From: Comamonadaceae bacterium
GTDB taxonomy: Bacteria > Pseudomonadota > Gammaproteobacteria > Burkholderiales > Burkholderiaceae_C
Assembly (NCBI GenBank): GCA_947451565.1
Contig: CANFZT010000003.1
Location: 1 to 58,217, forward strand
Direction: 5' to 3'
Length of the DNA stretch: 58,217 nucleotides
Position 1 is the first letter of the stretch. The number at the start of each line of letters is the position of its first letter. This document shows, piece after piece, positions 25,401 to 35,200 of the stretch. A program made the position numbers and the translations under genes. The notes under the pieces are model-generated. The model was not told the DNA's origin and made no database searches. It saw only the letters and a list, made by a program, of their open reading frames with translations.

Positions 25401-26192
25401 TTCAGCAACCTCACCCCAGCAGCGTTGGACAACATTGCCACGATCAAAGTAGCCATGACGGGCAGCATTGACACCACCCACGACCAAATTAGCTTTGGGG
25501 GTGTCACCCAACCCCTCAACAGCACCGCCGCCAGCGATGGTGGAACCCCCATCACCATCAACGGCGTCACAGGCATCCGCTGGAGCTACAGCGATAGCGG
25601 CAACAGCAAAAACTTGACTTTCACCAAAGCCGACAGCAGCCCCTTCACGGCCGCAGAGGCGTTGAGCCTTGAGCAAAGCCTCACCTTCACCACCTCTGAC
25701 CTTGACCCCACCACCCAAGGCAGCCGCACATTCGCCCTCAAACACACCGACACCGATGGCAACAGCGTCAGCCCCGCCACATTCACCCTCCGACAACTCG
25801 ATGCGTTCACAGCGATCAGCAACATCGACGCCAACTACCCCAACGCCTTGGCCGTCGCTGCGGGCATGACCCTCGACATGAACACCTATTTGCATAGCGA
25901 CATTGGCGTCATCACCTTGGGGGCAGGGGCCACGGCCAAAGTGGACTTGGGCGACATCTTGCAAAACACCCTCACAGCACTCGGCATGCACCAACTTCTC
26001 ATCAATGGCACCGACAGCACCAGCCAAGTGGTCTTTGACGCCACCTCAATGAACAGCGAAACATGGAACAAATTAAGCACCACAACCCAAAGCAGCGACC
26101 ACCACCACACCTACGACGTCTATGAAAACAGCACACACAACGTCCAGCTGCTCATAGAGCAATTCGTCAATCGCAGCGGCCTTGTGCTGTGA
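19323..26192 (+). CDS. giant type I-secreted adhesin, C-terminal part (continuation of 15760 frame)
   Basis: 2,289 residues from a GTG that is probably not a real start, since it lacks a ribosome site and opens in the middle of an Ig-like domain. Order: completed Ig-like domain; a 500-residue beta region with PPFDFDFANDYQITVEAGAF and KKWFAVDGAT; super-repeat copy 1 (21060-22870); Ig-like domain pair (FDRAVKGVTADNFDLTDAAG); super-repeat copy 2 (23601-25370); a GSIDTTHDQISFGG module; and the C-terminal domain LDMNTYLHSD to NRSGLVL. Almost all of it is paralogous, in the same order, to residues 795-4,070 of the 5,905-residue protein downstream. The C-terminal end, hydroxyl then hydrophobic residues, fits type I secretion signals. 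I saw no RTX nonapeptides. Confidence 0.8.
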   Translation: MEVSLANATLSSDGKTLTIDPPSNLDGDSEYHIEIDAGAFLIHGTAATPGLTSENNGLDFKTQPPFTLHLEAGIDNLEVTSQIVLTTQSDAIDTANAGKKIRFVNLDNTDTLHNFEIDAADTLYVRIVNGNVVIKPPFDFDFANDYQITVEAGAFSTAADANNKVRSIVATEPNALLFSTVNVADKFASIGANHLGRVMQDDGTVIDGKKWFAVDGATSDSDVTLLGGAYAMVFKDQNNQNTAGQNPNVNDGVSASAFTVTVHGFGSDDWVYADDQINDKDKLNNAAFTQIIDEGVANKLKLDFDPDTNPATNPSGGRGTFILEGEGSLAIQDVIDRLNISNTSTLPTKITDIQRVNSAGTAASLTTLGPEITASAPAKIKVSAPFAKDDTVQLCYIDADGAITPIGSAHTVDATEAGDDAVTLDLTSTQLASLPNQEGYNKIFAKVVNANGTGAVSYSPLLGGDDGVYVDTSAAFSNPDAITLGAGLDGNLDTGAETSVDLVVQASELKVGDVLVLQRGGTPVAGYTYTVTDTNFGSNAVFTVNKADLILGTNTFTIQRTDAAGNVAHTDAKVITRTDYVTYSGTVGLGPVASGNDLEVTAYGKVGQILGVGKVGNAGTYSLDIDKTYTGAITLRVANTTTTNHDGTPDYWDEATQSKKDIGATGTIAAVFKADGASHTVHITALTDLVARQLVINNEVSDADAAKISAYNLQLTQKLLNSSATDAATQGITSLTPNFTLKVVPGSPESAAAESAANLVANTYGQLLAQISKQAVVTGKTMDEVQTLIKDAITWTGTATATATATLNGDIAKQVVLLAKVAQAAAATTVANASAYLTAADLTGLGLTDAASLNTDRKADLIARIVASVDDGTALDTFTELQKLAQQVVALAKIQDYAANNNPAPVVADYTAAGVTGVTADNLAAVNATLLNHSAAKNGSDGTTHTVPSDSAITAAITAAQTTALTKIQNYASSATNPAPTLDDYALAGITGVNADNLAAINTKIDASTALNTLAAADVTSITQAHIQTEVTKGIGSFSAALTKIRAYILDSTQKDSGSNPAPTSSTYQDAGLSFIETTDEIGSANAYLSKVLVNENALPGNAAYVNDTGLLQKLTAQHTALTTISIYAQSGGTAPSESDYQAAGITLANAANLINLNVLVEPKAGTEVNTLDELLTLLSPVFSGVPSVTSIALGGLTVGDAPLVNDSYLSGTEIAATGQTAKFAVHFDRAVKGVTADNFDLTDAAGNPLSGHTLTVTCDDASGEGANWSVSVNNLAGLTDGTTMRLNLVNNAHLTDIQDVQSSQSPTAGFNTGLYYTVDTTNTVSLVVASCEDAELTKAEDRIHLFVSADQLHLGDTLRLTQQANGAQVTGTSTVTVDADLLGKGGYTFEVLKSNLGASNSTALELTSTDLAGNTATAQVTVTQVEYIPILGTLGLPSKVLPNNNLRITAYDANGQPLGTGTIKADNTYQLDVRKGTTGLVTLNITDGSDATLTDYWDDAKPGAANLGGAGESISATVHIPSNSTGEVAHITLLTDLAARIIAREYPSGATSAQVTAVNTAISQLVLSRSADITKYDPDFAIDTSGNPTAGTLAAATRYGQLLTQLAQQAHDRGSSLTVELDHMAAGISWDGTTAALTTDFAKQVVLLAKTQMAAALDNPLGTLASMDAILSFQDLIDGGITRLSGLTSNAAKADERKADLIKRIVDTANSGNDADTIAEIQALANQAVAIAKIKDYATLTTPTASQTPCISDYIDAGFGSVITTDNLAAVNKKVISNASVITTDSALQTTVNDGILAHTLAIAAIGAYTHNASATPPSKTDYENAGVRNLSVTDQNLATVNAAIHAAAQIDPAASDAYKSAQIQNLVYSGILVYEAALLTIRRYITGDASDAPDASTYLNAGLSVIATANDVASANLYLSDVMTRGDANLSDTDIASKLKTQQTALSHINSYAANPNSGTPSLDDYLNAGITGATSTNWGTLNAAVDAKDSIATLADLKAAITSAHVESYDLLSTAASPVGQTIFSNLTPAALDNIATIKVAMTGSIDTTHDQISFGGVTQPLNSTAASDGGTPITINGVTGIRWSYSDSGNSKNLTFTKADSSPFTAAEALSLEQSLTFTTSDLDPTTQGSRTFALKHTDTDGNSVSPATFTLRQLDAFTAISNIDANYPNALAVAAGMTLDMNTYLHSDIGVITLGAGATAKVDLGDILQNTLTALGMHQLLINGTDSTSQVVFDATSMNSETWNKLSTTTQSSDHHHTYDVYENSTHNVQLLIEQFVNRSGLVL
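21060..25370 (+). repeat. two coding super-repeats of about 2.5 kb (period 2,541 bases)
   Basis: Copies begin at about 21060 (YSGTVGLGPVASGNDLEVTAY) and 23601 (LGTLGLPSKVLPNNNLRITAY). Each has a beta domain, the ITxLTDLxAR segment, a helical block with TYGQLL or RYGQLL, and exactly four helical repeats. An Ig-like pair separates the copies. Confidence 0.85.
25818..26192 (+). other. C-terminal secretion-type domain, copy 1
   Basis: About 120 residues ending the split adhesin: ALAVAAGMTLDMNTYLHSD, ATAKVDLGDILQ, LLINGTDSTSQVVF, YDVYENSTHNVQLLIEQFV, NRSGLVL. The same domain ends the second giant protein at 43576-44014, and nothing else in the window carries it. This is expected for the export signal recognised by the shared transporter. 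Confidence 0.75.
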
Positions 26193-26296
26193 TGTAACAA
26201 AATATCAACTAAATAGTTAATAAATGTATAAATAGCTAATAGTTAGTTTGATAAAGTGATCGCTAAATCGCCAATTCTGAAATTAGGAGAAACACC
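26193..26296 (+). promoter_or_regulatory. AT-rich leader and ribosome site of the 5,905-residue adhesin
   Basis: This 104-base gap is very AT-rich between two GC-rich genes. It ends with a strong ribosome site, AGGAG at 26285-26289, 7 bases before the ATG. TATAAA at 26227-26232 and TTGATA at 26248-26253 are promoter-like, but no properly spaced pair was found. No terminator hairpin follows the upstream gene, so read-through is possible. Confidence 0.5.
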
Positions 26297-29200
26297 ATGA
26301 CAACATCAACCGCTAAATACGTATTAAATGCCACCACTGGTAATACCTTGCTTGACCTGCGCTTAAGCACAGGCTACCTCAGTTTGAACGGCCAAACGGC
26401 CACGGTGGTGGGTTCCACAGTGGCGGACGCTGTCTATGCCAGCAAGGGTACGAGTGTTGATTTCAGTAGCAATACGTCAGGCACTGACGCACTGTATTTA
26501 GATGGTGTTTTAGCCGACTACGCCATCGACACCACCAGCAGCCCAGGGAAGGTCATACTGACACGCACAGACGATCCAAGCAGCGTCTACACCGTTGGCA
26601 ACACCAACGCATCGGCATCGGTCGTATTTGCCAATGGTTCGATTGCGGTGGACTTGTTAACAAACACAACGGTGGTTGGCAATTTGAATTCCGCGGTGAC
26701 TTCTTTAGCTGACCCTACCGTAGCCAGCGACCGCGCGCAGACAGAACAAGTTCAGTTAGGCAATTCAGGCGTACTTACCGCCACCAGTTTGATGGGCAAA
26801 CTCGTCGTGCGTGGCTCAGCAGGGGTCGATGAGGTGTTTGTCAAGGCGGGTGCGCAGGTAGACGCCACACAAATTGGCGGTAGCAACGACGTCATTTGGC
26901 TCACCGGCAAGTGGAGCGACTACACCAAAACAGCCACAGGTAACACCCTGACCTTGACCCGAACCATTGACGGCAAAGTTGAATCCGTCAACGTCATTGC
27001 AGGTTCAACCGTCACCGACGACAAACTCATGTTCGCTGACGGCTATATTTACACCAAAACAGCCTTGACCAAGGGTGCAGGTGTTGCCAATGCCGCCAAA
27101 ACCCTCTCGGATGCTGGCGGCATCATGTCGCACAAGGCGGGTGAATTCACCGATGTCAGCAACTTGGGGGCATCGCTCTCTGCCACCTTGCAACTCATCA
27201 CCGATGGTGGTCTTGTCGACGCTGACTACATTACCAACGATGCGACCCAAACCATCAAAGGCTCCTACACAGGTACGCTAGAGGTGGGCGACAAAATTCA
27301 AATCGCCATCAACGGCGGCACCCCGCAGGATGTGCTGGTTGACCGTGCGACAAAAACCTTCACCTACGCCGCCAACTTCGGCTCAACCGACGGCGTCAAT
27401 AGCATCCAGCTTTCCATTCTCCCAGCCAATGGGGTCACACTTCCTGCTGATCGCCGCCACGAAATCACCTTGGCAGCAGGTGGCACCGTCACCCTAGATA
27501 CCGACAACCCAAGCGGTACCTTGTCTTTCTTTGCTGCGGGCGATAGCACGTTGAACAGCGCAGAGGCAGGCAATGCGGCACTCACAGACATCAGCCTCAA
27601 AGTGGTGCTCAACCCAGACGTCAAAGTGGACGATGTCATTCAGCTTCAAGATTCTGCTGTCAATGTGGGCACCCCATACACCGTCACCGCAGCCGACATC
27701 GTCGCTGGCTATGCCTCCGTCAAGCTGCCTAAAAACGTTTTGACCGGTGTTGCGGATGCCACCCACACCGTTCAAGCCGTGCTCACAGACGCGGCGGGCA
27801 ACACATCCACCACCGCCACTGTCAGCATCACGGTGGACACTGATCGCCCACAAGCCAGCTTTGCAGTGTCGGCCACAGACGCTGCGGGTGCTGCCGTAGC
27901 CATAGGCGTCAGCCCGGACGCGACCCTGAACGGTTCGGAGACCTCTGTGCTTTTTGCCGTCTCCTACAACCCCTCAAGTCACCCCTTGAAGGCCGGTGAC
28001 ACCATTGACATCATCAATAACGTAACAAAAGCGGTCATCCAAACGCATTTAGTCACGCAAACTGAAATTAATACAGCGGTGGCAGCTGACTCTGTTGCCC
28101 CCAAACTCTATTTGTCTGTCAACAAATCCGCCATTGCGGGCGCTGTTGCTGTGGATGGCACCTACAACTTGGCCATCACAACTTCGGATGCGGCAGGCAA
28201 CACCTACACCGATGCAGTGCTCGCACCCATCGTGGTCGACAGCGTGGGTGTGGCTGCCAGCTTGACGGTGTCTACAGTGGATACAGACGGCGCCACGCGC
28301 CTGCCCACCGCTGCTGAACACGCCACCAATGACCAATACTTGGCCGCAGATGAAACCGATGTGGTGGTCAAAGTCGACAGCAACGGGTTTGGGACTGGCA
28401 CTGTGATGAAAGCAGGCGATGTCATCACCCTCAAAGTGTGGGACGCGGCAGCATCTAACGGTTCTGGTGGTACGGGCGCTTTTGTTGCACTTCCCAATCC
28501 CGGTTCTTACACACACACGGTCACAGCCGCAGAAGCCACTGCCGGTGTGGCTTACATCAAGGTGGATGCCGCAGACTTGGCCTCAGGCACCAACACACTA
28601 ACCGCTGAATTGAAAGACGTGGCGGGCAACGCAACAAACAGCGTGAACAGCCTGGCCATCACCAAAGCAGGTACGGTCACGCTGGCATTGACACCCAATA
28701 TCACCGACTTGGACGTGACCAGCCAGATTGTGCTGACTGCCAACCAAACCCTCAGCAAGGCGTTGAGCGGCACGATCACCTTCAAACACACAGGGTTCAA
28801 CGGCACTGGCTTTGACGGTCAGACCGTGGGTAACGACTTGACTGTTGACGTCAGCGACAGCCGCTACGTCAACATTGTCAGTGGCCGTGTTGTCATCACG
28901 CCACCGTTTGACTTTGACTTCACCAGCAACTACGACATCACTGTCACTGCTGGCGCTTTCGAAACCGCAGGCGATTTGGCCAACGGCATTCCGGCTTCTG
29001 CAACCGCCGCGGTTGGGGCGGCTACTTTGACCTTCAGCACCGTCGGTGTAGGGGCCGACCAAGCTAGCGCCTTGTCGTCACACATCATGTCTGTGGATGG
29101 CGGTGGTGTTGTCACCCTGGGCGCCAGCAAAAAATGGTTTGCAGTGACAGACGCTAGTACATCCGATGTTTCGGGTGGTGACTACGCCGTGGTGCTCAAA

Positions 29201-32200
29201 GACACCAACACGGCGGGTTCTGTGCCTGATGCGAACGATGGTGTCAGCACCAACCTCGTCGGCGCAACCGTCCAAAACTTTGCGGCGGGCGACTTGATTT
29301 ATGTGGACGACCAAAAGAACGACAAAACCCAGATCAACAACAGCAAGTTCACACAAATTGCCAACTACGGCGTAGGTGGCGACCAAATCGTTGCCTTTGA
29401 CAGCCTTGACGGGTTTTATGGCGGTACTGAATTGACCCTCACGGGCGCGGGTACTACGGATGTCGACTCCTTGGCTTTGCGCGCACAACTCAACATCTCC
29501 AACAGCAAAACGCCCACGCCGACCCCCATCACGCACATTCAGCGCGTCGATGCCTCAGGCAACACAGCAATCGACAGCGCTGACCAATACGGTCTTGGCA
29601 TCTCAGACGCCCAGCCTTTGCGCATCAAAATCAGCGCGCCAGACTTGAAAGCGGGAGACAAAATTCAGCTCTCCTACCAAAATACGGACGGCACCACAGC
29701 CACCATCGGCGGCCAATACACAGCCACAGATACCGATGCGGCCAATCATTACGTCACCTTAAGCCTCAGCAAAACTCAGCTGACGGACGCTGCCAATAAG
29801 TTCAACCTCGAAGGCTATAACAAGGTGTGGGCCAGCATCACCAACACGCAGGGTGCGGTCAGCACCAGCACGCTGTTGGGCGACGATGTCGATGGCGGCG
29901 GCAACGGTTTCTACCTCGATTTGCTGGCCACCAAGCCCACCATCAACACCCTGAGCCTCGCGGACGCCACACTCACCAGCGCAGAGACCTCCGTCGATCT
30001 GGTGGTCGCCAAAGACAAAATCAAAATTGGCGACACCTTGACCCTCAAGTTGGGCAGCACCGTGCTGGCAACCAAGGTCATCGACGCGACCAACATCAGC
30101 AACGACGTCACCTTCACCGTCAACAAATCCGCATTGGCTTTGGGCACCAACAGCGTGACGCTCACCAACACCGATGCCCAAGGCAACAGCGACTTCATTA
30201 CCCAAGCCATCACGCGCAGCGATTTCGTCACCTACAGTGGCACGGTGGGCTTAGGCCCTGTGTTGGCAACCGCGAACGACCTGCAAGTTACCGCCTACGA
30301 TAAAAACGGCAACGTATTAAGCACCAGCACGGTTGCCACAGACGGTACCTACACCCTCTCCATTGACAAAACCCAAGCGGGGGCTGTCACACTGCGTGTG
30401 GCCAACAAAACAGCCGCCACCACCACTGCGGACTACAGGGATGAAGCCTCAGGCGCGGCGAAAGACATTGGGGCAGGTGCCTCCATCGCTGCCATCACGG
30501 TCGCCAACGGTGCCAACCAAACCGTGCACATCACGGCACTTACCGATTTGGTGGCACGTCATCTCACAACGTCTACCAGCAACACCGTTGCAGCCAGCGA
30601 CGCCAATATTGCCAAGTACAACTTGGCGCTCACCCAAGCGTTTGTCAACACCGCAGCCACCGATGCCACCACCCAAGGCATCACCAGCATCTTGCCCACC
30701 TTCACGGTGACCAACACAGGTACGGCCACCTCTGACCTTGCAACCAACACCTACGGCCAGATCTTGGCCCAAATTTCGAAGCAGGCCGTGGTGAACAGCA
30801 AAACCATGGACGAGGTGCAAACGCTCATCAGCAACGCCATCACTTGGAACGACACCAACGCCACGATCACCAGCACAAGCGACATCGCCAAACAAGTCGT
30901 CTTACTCGGCAAAGTTGCCCAAGCCGTGGCACTGGCCACGGGGGCAAATGCGGCCAGCGTCCTTGCAGCTGCTGACATCACCAGCTACCTTGATCCGGCG
31001 GGCACTGGCGCACTGAGCTTGCTCAGCGCCGACCGCAAAGCCGACCTCATGGCCCGCATCGTGGCCATTGACAACGCAGCCGCTGGCACCCTGGACGAAC
31101 GCACCGAGCTGGTCGCCTTGACCAACAAAGTGGTCGCCCTCGCCAAAATTCAAGACTACGCCGCCAACAGCGCCAACCCCGCGCCCACGGTGGCTGACTT
31201 CACTGCCGCAGGCGTCACTGGCGTGACTGCCGACAACCTCACCGCTGTCAACACCAAGTTGGTGGGCAGTTCAGCCGCCACAGGCACTGTGCCTGTCGAT
31301 GGCATCATCGCGCTCGTGGTCGCCGCTGGCATTGCTGCACAAACAGCCGCCGTCACCGCCATTGCCGAATACGCCTTGGACGACACCAAGCCCGCGCCCA
31401 GCGTGTCCACCTATGCCTTGGCCGGCGTCACAGGCGTCACCACGGACAACCTGGCCGCCATCAATAAAAAAATCACCACCACCACCGATCTGAATGCACC
31501 CAAGACAGTGCCCACCATCACACTGTCGGACATTCAAACCGAGGTCACAGAGGGCATTGGCAGCTTCAGTGCGGCCCTGACCAAAATCCGTGCTTACATC
31601 ATCGACAGCACCAACGAAGTCACCAACCCTTCGCCTGTCGCCAGCACTTACAGCGATGTTGGTCTAGACCTCATCAATACCCCAGAGGAGATCGCCAACG
31701 CGAACTATTACCTCTCCAAAGTCTTGGTCAATGAAAACGCGTTGCCAGCCAACGGCGCGTACCTCAACGATGCCAGCTTGCGTGCCAAACTCATCGCGCA
31801 AAACACAGCCATTGCCAAAATTGATGCCTATGCAGTCGACGCTGGCAGCACGGCACCCACGCCGACTTTCAGTGACTACCAAGATGCGGGCCTCACCATC
31901 AGCAACGCCAACGTCAGCGCTTTGAACAACGCAGTCAAGGGCAAGGTGTTCACTGCTGTCGACACTGCCAGCGAGTTGGCAGGCATTTACAGCGGACTCT
32001 TTGCAGGTGTGCCATCCATCACCAGCATCACGCTCGCGGGCGTTGGAACCGTCCCCTCCAATGGGGGCGCCGTTGCCAATGACAGCTACCTCAACAATGC
32101 CGAGCTCACACAGGCCGGCCAAGCCGTCAAATTCACGGTCAATTTTGACCGTGGCGTGTCTGGTGTCGCACTCGCCAACTTTGGGCTCACCGACAGCAGT

Positions 32201-35200
32201 GGTGCTGCGCTGACCGTTTCCTCAGGCGCCTTGCCCAGCATCGCATCGGTGGTCAAAGCGGATACTGAGGGCAAAGTGTGGACGGTCACTGTCAGTGGGG
32301 TCTCCGCCCTCACCAGCGGTAGTTTGCGTCTGAACTTGACCAACAACACCGGTATCTCTGACGTCGCCAACCCCGGCACAGCCCTCTCTCAAAGCACTTA
32401 CGCCGCAACCAACTTCTACACCGTTGACAAAACCAACACCGTTGTCCTCGAAGACGGTGCCAATCAAGGCCAGCTCGTGGTCGACCAAGCCGTTGTGCTC
32501 ACCAGTGCGGCGGCTGACAACACGTTCACCGTCCATGTCAAACCCGACAATTTACGCACGGGTGATGTGCTGACATTCTCTAAAACAGTGGGCGGTATCA
32601 CCAGCACACTGGGCGCCGTCACGGTTGCCTCTGGCGACCTGTCGACAGGTGTCACTTACACCCTCAACAAGTCCGACATGGGCTCAGGTGGCACGGTCAC
32701 CGTCACCAGCACCGATGTAGCGGGCAACACGGCCACCAGCTTTGTCACCGTCACAGTTAACCAATACGTCACCCTCCAAGGCACGATTGGTTTGTCCAGC
32801 AAACTGCTGGCCGCCACCGACTTGACTGTCGAAGCCTTCGACAACAACGGTAACCTCTTGGGCACAGGCACCATTGATAAAACCTTCAGCACCTATAAGT
32901 TAGACGTCCTCAAGGGCACCAGCGGCTTGGTCAAACTCAAGGTTCGCAGCAGCGGTAGCGGTGTCAACGACTATTACAACGAAGGCAAAAATGCCAATGG
33001 CGATTTAGGGGCAGGGGAGTCCGTATCGGCCACCATCAACATTCCAGTAGGTGACACCGCCACGGTCAAAACCGCCAACATCACCTTGCTCACCGACTTG
33101 GCCGCACGCATCATTGCGCGTGAATACCCCTCGGGTGCCAATAGCGCGCAAGTCACGGCAGTCAACACGGCCATCACCAAGCTCTTGCTCAAACTCAGCA
33201 CCGATGACGTCGCCAAAGTCTACGACCCCATCACCAGCGTGGAGCCAGACTTTGCGGTCAGTTCAGCTGGCGTAGACAACGCCGCCGCCACCCGCTACGG
33301 CAACCTCTTAACCCAGCTCTCGCAGCAAGCCAACGACAAAGGCAGCTCGCTGGGCGTCATGCTTGACAACATGGCCTCCGGCATCAGTTGGAACGGCACA
33401 ACGTCTGTGGCCACACTCAACACGGCCTTTGCCAAAGAAGTGGTTCTTTTGGCCAAAACCCAAATGGCAGCCGCTTTGACCACGGCCCCTGCCAACATCG
33501 ATGCCATCCTCAGCTTCCAAGACCTCATCGACGGTGGCGTCACGGGGCTCTCGGGCCTCACAAGCAATGCAGGCAAAGCCACGGCGCGCAAAGCTGACCT
33601 CATCAACCGCATCATTGCCACCAACGACAACGGGGATGCCGCTGACGCGATGGTCGAAATTCAAGCCTTGGCCAACAAAGCCGTGGCCATTGCCAAAATT
33701 CAAGACTACGCCGATCTCACGGCACCTACGGCCAGCCAAACCCCCATCGTCACAGACTACAGCGACGCGGGCGTCACGGGCGTCACCACCGACAACCTCG
33801 CTGCCGTCAACAAAGTGGTGCTCAACTCAAGTTCCAGTGCCATCGATGACAGCACGCGCCAAGACCTTGTCGATTCAGGTGTTGCGCTGTACACAGCAGC
33901 CATCAACACCATCAAGGCGTATGCGGGTGGTGGTGCTACGGCGCCCACGGTTGACAACTACTTAGATGCGGGCGTCCCCATCGTCACGAGCAACAACCTC
34001 TCGGCCATCAACTACCAAGTCAAGCTTGCTGGTGTCGCTACCGCCGCGGATACAACGTCAGAAATTCAAGCCTTGGCTCAGAAGGGTGACGTCAACTTCA
34101 CCACGGCGATGACGCAAATCAAAAACTACATCACCGACATCACCAGCGTCACCGGTGTGCCCAATGCCGCCACCTACAGAGATGCGGGCTTGCCCACCAT
34201 CGACACGGCTGGTGAAATCGAAAGCGCCAACCAGTACCTCGACCAAATCATGTCGGGCAGCCCAAGCAACGCCAGCATCATCAGTGCACTCAGTGCGCAA
34301 CAAGCGGCCTTGCTCTACATCAACGAATACGCGGCAAACAACACCAGCCACGCAGGTGTTGCCCCGACTGCGGCGCAGTACATTGCCGCAGGCATCCCAT
34401 CGGCCACCAACGCCAACATCGATGTACTCAACGGCTTGGTGGACACAGCGGTCGTCGGTGCCACAACCACACCTGCTGACCTGTCAACCTTCGCTAAATT
34501 GAAAGCCTTGGTGGATGGGGTGTTTGCCACATCGCCCACACTCACCTCCATCACACGCGATGGCACCAGCATCGTCAATGGGGCATACCAAACAGACAGC
34601 GTGCTCAACAAAGCTGAGTTGGGTGGCACCCTCAAGTTCAAGCTCACGTTCAACCGTGCCGTCACGGGGGTTGATACGCTGGCCAACTTTGCCACGAACT
34701 TTGCGTTGGTGGACAGCGGTGGTAATGAAGTCACGGGCTTCACACTCAACCCATCCATCACCACCGCAGATGGTGGCATCACTTGGAGCGTTTCAGTCTC
34801 TGGTTTGTCCACCTACACAGGTGCAGAGCTTGGTCTGAAGTTGAAAAACAACGCAGGCATTGTGGATGCGATCAACAACAACAGCTTGTCCACCACCTCC
34901 TTGGCGGGGGATCGCTACACCATCGACACCACCTTCAACGAAGGCACAGGCACATTGGCCACCAAGATCGGCCAAGACCTCACCCTCGATGGTGGAGAAA
35001 CCTCTGTGGATCTGTTTGTCGATGCCAGCAAGCTCAAACTGGGTGACACGTTGAATGTGTTCCTCGGCGCTGGTACCACCCCTTTGCTCGCTACGCCATA
35101 CATCGTGACGGCAAGCGACGTCTTGAACGGTGCCAATATCAACCTCCTCAAATCCGCACTGAGCGCAGGTGACAACAGCATCACCCTCAAGCACTACGAC

